The translations under genes were made by a program, and so were the position numbers. From an uncultured Clostridia bacterium (GTDB lineage Bacteria > Bacillota > Clostridia > TANB77 > CAG-508): a stretch of 9,735 bases of DNA. Location: contig CALXSO010000078.1 in NCBI GenBank assembly GCA_944391155.1, positions 1 to 9,735 of the forward strand. The letters run 5' to 3'. Of the stretch, positions 5,739 through 9,735 are shown piece by piece. The notes beneath the pieces were generated by a model. The model searched no databases, was not told where the DNA came from, and was given only the letters and a program-made list of their open reading frames with translations. Within the stretch, counting starts at the first letter, position 1. Each line of letters begins with the position of its first letter.

Positions 5739-5772
5739 ATATATTATAAATTCTATAATATATATTTTTTTC
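5739..5772 (+). terminator. AT-only hairpin followed by a T-run
   Basis: ATATATTATA (5739-5748) is the exact reverse complement of TATAATATAT (5754-5763) around the loop AATTC, and eight T residues follow (5765-5772). It has the shape of an intrinsic terminator but contains no G or C in the stem and no transcription unit ends here. It may be a chance palindrome or the remnant of a lost gene. Confidence 0.25.
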
Positions 5773-5900
5773 AATCATATAATAATAATGATTTACAATA
5801 AATTAATTGTACTATATCCTTTTTAAGCAATCTTGTCATCAAAAAATACTAAATCAGGATATATAAAAATATTATAATAAAACAAAAAATTTAATTTAAA

Positions 5901-5957
5901 TTACAATTCAGTGTAGTATAAGATAAATCAATTGAAATATTGATATATAAATATATA
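5901..5957. mobile_element. Truncated copy of the palindromic element (one half)
   Basis: TTACAATTCAGTGTAGTATAA at 5901-5921 and TTGATATATAAATAT further on (to 5954) follow the same order and spacing as one half of the other two copies. The orientation is that of the copy at 8110-8277 and opposite to 3732-3888. The sequence diverges after the first inner arm, and the matching second arm is absent. It lies upstream of the murC promoter. Confidence 0.6.
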
Positions 5958-5976
5958 ACTAATTTATACAAAAGTC

Positions 5977-6005
5977 TTGAAAAATATACATTTACATTAT
6001 ATAAT
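5977..6005 (+). promoter_or_regulatory. Sigma-A promoter of murC
   Basis: TTGAAA (5977-5982) and TATAAT (6000-6005) are separated by 17 bp, with one mismatch to consensus in the -35 and none in the -10. Transcription should start near 6012, about 55 bases before the murC start codon. Confidence 0.8.
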
Positions 6006-6066
6006 TTATCTGTTATAGAAAAATAAATTAATAATTACAAAAAATATATCATTAGGAGTGTAAAGA

Positions 6067-7452
6067 ATGCCAAATATAAATAATTTAAAAAAATATAAAA
6101 ATATACATATGATTGGAATTGGTGGAGTAAGTATGAGTGGCATTGCCGCAATATTAAAAAATTGGGGATTCAATGTTACTGGTTCTGATTGGGTACATTC
6201 AGAAACCACAGACAAATTAAACAAAATGGGGATAACTGTAAAAATTGGTCATTCAATAGATGACGTTAAAAAAGCAGATATTGTTGTATATTCAGCTGCA
6301 ATAAAAAAAGATGATCCAGAAATGCTAGAAGCTCATAAAAATAACATTCCAACTATAGAAAGAGCTGATTTTTTAGGGGAGCTTACAAGATGTTTTAAAG
6401 ATACTATCTGTATTTCTGGAACTCATGGAAAAACAACTACAACTTCAATGATTTCCCTTTGCTTTTTAGAGGCTTTAACAGATCCTAGTATTCAAGTAGG
6501 AGCTTATTTAAAACAAATTGATGGAAATTATAAAGTTGGCAATAGTGAACATTTTATTATTGAAGCTTGTGAATATGTAGAAAGTTTTCTAAAATTTTCA
6601 CCTAAAGCCGAAGTTATTTTAAACATTGATAATGATCATTTAGACTATTTTAAAACTTTTGAGAACATAAAAAAATCTTTTATAAAATATGTTAAATTAT
6701 TGCCAAAAGATGGTTTATTAATAGTAAATGGTGATGATAATAATTGCTTAGATTTATTAGATTATACTAATGCAAAAAAAATAACATATGGCATTTCTAA
6801 TAAAGATTCTGATTTTTATGCTGATAATATAGTCTTTGACGATGATGGATTTGCATCATTTGATGTTTATAAAAATAAAAAATTGTATACAAGAATTAGT
6901 CTTTCTATACCAGGAATTCATAATGTTTTAAATGCTTTAGCATGTATATCTTTATGTGATTCATATAACATAGATAAAAATTTTATACAAACAGCCTTGA
7001 AAAAATTCACTGGTGCACATAGACGTTTTGAATTTAAAGGAAAAGTTAATAAAGCTCGTGTATTTGATGATTACGGTCACCATCCAACAGAAATAACAGC
7101 TACTGCAAATTCTTTAAAAAATAAAAAATATAATGAATCTTGGGTTGTTTTTCAACCACATACATATAGTCGAACAAAAAATTTATTAAATGATTTTGCA
7201 AACTCTCTTTTAAATTTTGATCATATCATATTATTAGATATTTATGCTGCAAGAGAAAATAATACATATAATATTAGTTCTCAAGATTTAGCAAATAAGA
7301 TTGAATCTTTTGGAAAAAAAGCTATGTATATACCTGATTTTAAAGAATGTATAAACTATTTAAAAAATAATGTTAAGGAAAATGATATTATTTTGACTCT
7401 AGGTGCTGGAACTGTTACACAAATTGGTGATTTATTAGTTGAAAAAAAATAA
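6067..7452 (+). CDS. murC: UDP-N-acetylmuramate--L-alanine ligase
   Basis: MurC adds L-alanine to UDP-N-acetylmuramate with ATP, the first step of peptide-stem assembly in cytoplasmic peptidoglycan synthesis. The 461 residues are the usual length. The N-terminal UDP-binding domain starts with IGIGGVSMSG (16-25) and GSDW near 39-42. The central Mur-ligase ATPase domain has the P-loop GTHGKTTTT (about 118-126), EACEYVESF (about 167-175) and NIDNDHLDYF (about 187-196). The C-terminal domain has GIHNVLNALA, GAHRRFEFKG, DDYGHHPTEI, QPHTYSRTKN and LGAGTVTQIG. This motif set separates MurC from MurD, MurE and MurF. AGGAG lies 8 bases before the ATG. The gene stands alone, away from murG or ftsQ, with its own promoter at 5977-6005. 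Its stop codon is inside the left arm of the terminator it shares with the convergent gene. Confidence 0.97.
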   Translation: MPNINNLKKYKNIHMIGIGGVSMSGIAAILKNWGFNVTGSDWVHSETTDKLNKMGITVKIGHSIDDVKKADIVVYSAAIKKDDPEMLEAHKNNIPTIERADFLGELTRCFKDTICISGTHGKTTTTSMISLCFLEALTDPSIQVGAYLKQIDGNYKVGNSEHFIIEACEYVESFLKFSPKAEVILNIDNDHLDYFKTFENIKKSFIKYVKLLPKDGLLIVNGDDNNCLDLLDYTNAKKITYGISNKDSDFYADNIVFDDDGFASFDVYKNKKLYTRISLSIPGIHNVLNALACISLCDSYNIDKNFIQTALKKFTGAHRRFEFKGKVNKARVFDDYGHHPTEITATANSLKNKKYNESWVVFQPHTYSRTKNLLNDFANSLLNFDHIILLDIYAARENNTYNISSQDLANKIESFGKKAMYIPDFKECINYLKNNVKENDIILTLGAGTVTQIGDLLVEKK

Positions 7453-7484
7453 CACATATCCCCCCATAAATATGTGTTATTTTT
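7446..7484. terminator. Bidirectional terminator shared by murC and the coiled-coil gene
   Basis: AAAATAACACATAT (7446-7459) is the exact reverse complement of ATATGTGTTATTTT (7470-7483), with the 10-base loop CCCCCCATAA. T-runs follow on both strands. The murC stop TAA (7450-7452) lies in the left arm. The stop of the convergent gene (7483-7485) begins at the last base of the right arm. One hairpin thus ends both genes within a 30-bp gap. Confidence 0.9.
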
Positions 7485-7980
7485 AACCCAATTTTTGTTT
7501 TATTACTTTTATATCGAATTCATTCGCTTGCAATCTTAATTCAAACTCATCCATTCTCTTATCTTGTCTTTCTGCTGTTTCTTTAATTAAATTACAAATA
7601 ATTTTTAAATTCTTTTGCTGATTTTCACTGATAACTTGCATCATATTTTGTAATTCTTTTGCTATTTCTTTTGAAAACTTATCAAATTTATCATCAATTC
7701 TCTTATCTTGATTTCTAAACTTCTGATCTATTCTCTCATCCTGTTCTTTAAACTTTTGGTTTATTCTCTCATCTTGTTCTTTAAACTTTTGGTCTATTCT
7801 CTCATCTTGTTCTTTAAATTTTTGGTCTATTCTTTCATCTTGTTCTTTAAACTTTTGATCAATTTTTTTGTCTTGTTTTTCAAATTTTTGGTCATGCGTT
7901 TCTAATTTTTTTTCAACATTATCAAGTCTATGGTTTATTTTTCCTAATTCCATAAAGACCCTTTCAAATTCTTTTTCCAT
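7483..7980 (-). CDS. Coiled-coil protein with seven 11-residue repeats, function unknown
   Basis: I do not recognise a family for this 165-residue, highly charged protein. Residues 30-106 are seven head-to-tail 11-mers, with the commonest form DQKFKEQDERI. Four central units (41-84) are nearly identical, and the first and last are degenerate (DQKFEKQDKKI, DDKFDKFSKEI). An 11-residue period with Phe and Ile spaced regularly is typical of hendecad coiled coils, which are almost straight or slightly right-handed. The flanks (1-29 and 107-165) also look helical and charged. There is no signal peptide, membrane segment or enzymatic motif, so a cytoplasmic filament, tether or scaffold is most likely. 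AAGGAGG stands 7 bases before the ATG, and a perfect sigma-A promoter lies upstream, so it should be well expressed. It is monocistronic and convergent with murC. Confidence 0.85.
   Translation of the reverse strand: MEKEFERVFMELGKINHRLDNVEKKLETHDQKFEKQDKKIDQKFKEQDERIDQKFKEQDERIDQKFKEQDERINQKFKEQDERIDQKFRNQDKRIDDKFDKFSKEIAKELQNMMQVISENQQKNLKIICNLIKETAERQDKRMDEFELRLQANEFDIKVIKQKLG
7663..7893 (-). repeat. 33-bp tandem repeats inside the coiled-coil gene
   Basis: Seven 33-bp units encode the 11-residue repeats. The units covering about 7729-7860 differ from each other by only a few bases, mostly silent, which implies recent duplication or homogenisation. Since 33 is a multiple of three, gain or loss of a unit keeps the frame, so the protein can change length between strains without inactivation. 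Confidence 0.85.
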
Positions 7981-8034
7981 TTTATCACCTCCTTACAATA
8001 GATTAGTTTGAATTTGTTTCTTTAGTATGAACAA

Positions 8035-8063
8035 ATTATATTATAACGTTTAATAATTGTCAA
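8035..8063 (-). promoter_or_regulatory. Perfect sigma-A promoter of the coiled-coil gene
   Basis: On the minus strand, TTGACA (8063-8058) and TATAAT (8040-8035) are separated by 17 bp, the ideal arrangement. The start should be near 8028, giving a leader of about 48 bases. AT-rich tandem repeats immediately upstream (8069-8109) may act as an UP-like element. Confidence 0.85.
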
Positions 8064-8068
8064 TTTAA

Positions 8069-8109
8069 TTTCATATTTATTTAAAATTTCATATTTATTT
8101 AAAATTCAT
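8069..8109. repeat. Two 18-bp tandem repeats plus a partial third
   Basis: TTTCATATTTATTTAAAA occurs identically at 8069-8086 and 8087-8104, and a partial TTCAT follows (8105-8109). It fills the space between the -35 box at 8058-8063 and the end of the palindromic element at 8110. Confidence 0.85.
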
Positions 8110-8277
8110 GTTACAATTCGTTACACTCCAGTGTAGCATAAAGGTGAGACAACTAAAAATTTGATATATAATATTTTTTGTCGAAAAAAATTTTAGGTCT
8201 AACTTATTGGTCTTTAACAAAAAATATTATATATCAAAATTTTGGTCTACTCAACAAAATTAAGTTTGAATAGTAAC
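8110..8277. mobile_element. MITE-like palindromic element, copy 2 (reverse orientation)
   Basis: This 168-bp palindrome has perfect 22-bp inner arms at 8160-8181 and 8217-8238. The arms extend outward imperfectly to the ends GTTACAATTC (8110-8119) and GAATAGTAAC (8268-8277), which match as inverted repeats at 9 of 10 positions. Its loop contains TATTGGTCTTTA (8205-8216), the exact reverse complement of the loop core in the copy at 3732-3888. The flanking blocks CAGTGTAGC (8130-8138) and CTACTCAACAAAAT correspond to blocks in that copy in the same order. It carries no ORF. It lies 44 bp past the spoIVB stop, where no ordinary terminator is seen, so its hairpin (followed by T residues on the minus strand) might end spoIVB transcription. 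Confidence 0.7.
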
Positions 8278-8321
8278 TGTTTCATATCATTTAGTATTTT
8301 ATTTCAGCGATAATATTTTTA

Positions 8322-9554
8322 TTAATTTATGCTTAACTGTTTTAGCATTATATCAGCAAAAACAGCATAACCTTCTTCTGGGTCATTTACTAGAACATGT
8401 GTAACAGCACCTATAAACTTACCATCTTGTATAATAGGTGAACCAGACATACCTTGAATTATCCCTCCTGTCTTTTCCAATAATTTTTCGTCAGTTACCT
8501 TTATTTGCATACTTTTATTATCATAATTATTTTCCTTAAAAATCTTTACGATTTCTATTTTATATTCTTCAGTATTTCCATTTTCTAAAGTTGACAATAT
8601 AGTTGCATCACCTGTATGAATTTCATCTCGAGATGCAACCTCCATTTCTTTAGATTTTTGCAAATTTAATGTATCTATATTATCTACTCTACCATAAATT
8701 CCAAATTTGGTATTTTTTGAAATAATGCCTATATTTTTTTGATTATCAATAGTACCTTGTATTCTTCCTGGATTTCCTTTTTCTCCCTTTTGTACGTTCA
8801 ATATTTTAGTTGTCACAAATTCACCAGATGAAATATCTATTAATTTTTCGGTATCAATATCAACTATTCCATGTCCTAAAGCACCAAATGATCCTGATTT
8901 TGGTTCGTAAAAAGTAACCGTCCCTACACCTGCTGCACTATCTCTAACCCACAATCCTAATTTATATTCTTCTTCAGATGTTTTTACAGGTGTCATACTA
9001 CATTGCAAAGTCTGGTTATCTCTGACATAATCAATTTTAACTTCTTGTCCAGAAGATTCATTCACAGTTTCTATCAGATCTTCTGTACTATGAATCGTTT
9101 GACTATTAATTGAAATTATTGTATCTCCTTCTTCTATACCGGTTTTTTCATATGGTTTATAAATTTTATTATCAATTCCTTGAATCTCAGACATACCAAC
9201 AACTAATACACCATTAGTATATAACTTTACTCCTGCCAAATTTCCAACTGGTATAACTTTAGTTTTAGGTAAAACACTAACTTCTACTTCTTTAATCAAA
9301 AACTTATTAAAAAGGCTCACTTCCATATTTGTAACCCCTACCTCATCAGAAATTTTCCTAGCTTCACTAGATGATGTCTCCAAAGTTGCATTTTCATTAT
9401 CTAAATTAAAAAAAATTCCAAAAATAGATGGTAACTCTAAATTCTCTCCTTCAAATAAAACTAAATTATCTGGTAAATATCCGATAATAATTGTATAACT
9501 ATATATAATAGTTAATAATAAAATTAAAAAGATTATTTTTAACTTTTTTTTCAT
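8322..9554 (-). CDS. spoIVB: SpoIVB serine peptidase (sporulation signalling protease)
   Basis: SpoIVB is made in the forespore, crosses into the intermembrane space and triggers SpoIVFB-dependent processing of pro-sigma-K in the mother cell. The 410 residues are near the roughly 425 of Bacillus. Residues 5-27 are a membrane anchor after a KKK start. A PDZ domain spans about 105-190 (GVLVVG, GIEEGDTIISIN). The S55 peptidase domain follows: GALGHGIVD with His228, then TDEKLLEKTGGIIQGMSGSPI (Ser370/Ser372 region) and GAVTHVLVNDPEEGYAVF near the end. The expected His, Asp and Ser are present, so it should be active. AAAGGGG lies 5 bases before the ATG. The usual neighbours recN (upstream) and spo0A (downstream) are missing. 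In its place downstream are the palindromic element and the coiled-coil gene. Confidence 0.95.
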   Translation of the reverse strand: MKKKLKIIFLILLLTIIYSYTIIIGYLPDNLVLFEGENLELPSIFGIFFNLDNENATLETSSSEARKISDEVGVTNMEVSLFNKFLIKEVEVSVLPKTKVIPVGNLAGVKLYTNGVLVVGMSEIQGIDNKIYKPYEKTGIEEGDTIISINSQTIHSTEDLIETVNESSGQEVKIDYVRDNQTLQCSMTPVKTSEEEYKLGLWVRDSAAGVGTVTFYEPKSGSFGALGHGIVDIDTEKLIDISSGEFVTTKILNVQKGEKGNPGRIQGTIDNQKNIGIISKNTKFGIYGRVDNIDTLNLQKSKEMEVASRDEIHTGDATILSTLENGNTEEYKIEIVKIFKENNYDNKSMQIKVTDEKLLEKTGGIIQGMSGSPIIQDGKFIGAVTHVLVNDPEEGYAVFADIMLKQLSIN

Positions 9555-9662
9555 TTTGACCCCTTTAAAAATAAATTTAGATTTTTAAATAGATTTATCT
9601 ATAAACCTATATTTAATAATATAAAATTGCCTTACTCTCTGGTTAAATTAAAATCTTATATT

Positions 9663-9692
9663 TATTATTAACTTAAAAAAAAAATGTATTCA
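9663..9692 (-). promoter_or_regulatory. Possible sigma-G promoter of spoIVB
   Basis: On the minus strand, TGAATA (9692-9687) and AATAATA (9669-9663) are separated by 17 bp. The Bacillus sigma-G consensus is TGAATA-N17/18-CATACTA, so the -35 is exact and the -10 matches 5 of 7. Forespore expression is expected for spoIVB, which supports the call. The region is so AT-rich that a chance match is possible, and the leader would be over 100 bases. Confidence 0.4.
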
Positions 9693-9735
9693 ATAACTAA
9701 AAAAATTTGCATATAATAATTTTTTTATATTTTTA

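Noticed and set aside
6006..6224. 72-codon open frame on the minus strand
   Set aside because: It is antisense across the murC start and leader, which have a clear promoter and SD on the plus strand.
7708..7905. Repetitive hydrophobic frame on the plus strand that looks like membrane segments
   Set aside because: It is the mirror image of the 33-bp repeats in the coiled-coil gene. The true strand has a perfect promoter, SD and terminator.

Overview
The window is very AT-rich chromosomal DNA from a low-GC, endospore-forming member of the Firmicutes, most likely of the class Clostridia. Three things support this. SpoVG and SpoIVB are both present. Ribosome binding sites are strong AGGAGG types, and the promoters are near-perfect TTGACA/TATAAT. 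Coding sequence leans heavily on A/T-ending codons. I cannot name the species. All the large genes are housekeeping or sporulation genes. The interest lies in the intergenic DNA.

Layout. 1-148: four tandem copies of a 37-bp repeat, cut by the window edge. 263-520 (+): a small Tyr/Asn-rich protein of unknown function, whose stop codon abuts that of the convergent enolase gene. 521-1786 (-): eno, with a hairpin lying between its Shine-Dalgarno (SD) sequence and its start codon. 2000-3631 (-): recN, with a consensus sigma-A promoter flanked by a pair of 23-bp direct repeats. 3632-3983 (352 bp without a gene): the recN promoter, a MITE-like palindromic element (3732-3888) and a weak asd promoter. 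3984-4979 (+): asd. 4980-5228: a multi-hairpin region ending in an intrinsic terminator, the best candidate for an uncharacterised structured RNA. 5229-5501 (-): spoVG behind a textbook sigma-H promoter. 5502-6066 (565 bp without a gene): the spoVG promoter, an AT-only hairpin with a T-run (5739-5772), a truncated copy of the palindromic element (5901-5957) and the murC promoter. Apart from these I see only featureless AT-rich sequence there, mainly 5593-5738 and 5773-5900. 6067-7452 (+): murC. 7446-7484: a terminator shared with the convergent gene. 7483-7980 (-): a coiled-coil protein built of 11-residue repeats. 7981-8321 (341 bp without a gene): a perfect sigma-A promoter, an 18-bp tandem repeat and a second full copy of the palindromic element in reverse orientation. 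8322-9554 (-): spoIVB. 9555-9735: AT-rich leader with a possible sigma-G promoter.

How the genes relate. Most are separate transcription units on alternating strands, so this is not one operon. eno (glycolysis), asd (aspartate-family amino acids, and diaminopimelate for peptidoglycan), murC (peptidoglycan precursor) and recN (double-strand break repair) are core functions. spoVG (early sporulation and cell-division regulator) and spoIVB (forespore signalling protease) are sporulation genes. recN and spoIVB are neighbours in Bacillus and many Clostridia, but here they lie almost 5 kb apart in the reverse order, with the repeat elements between them. This suggests local rearrangement.
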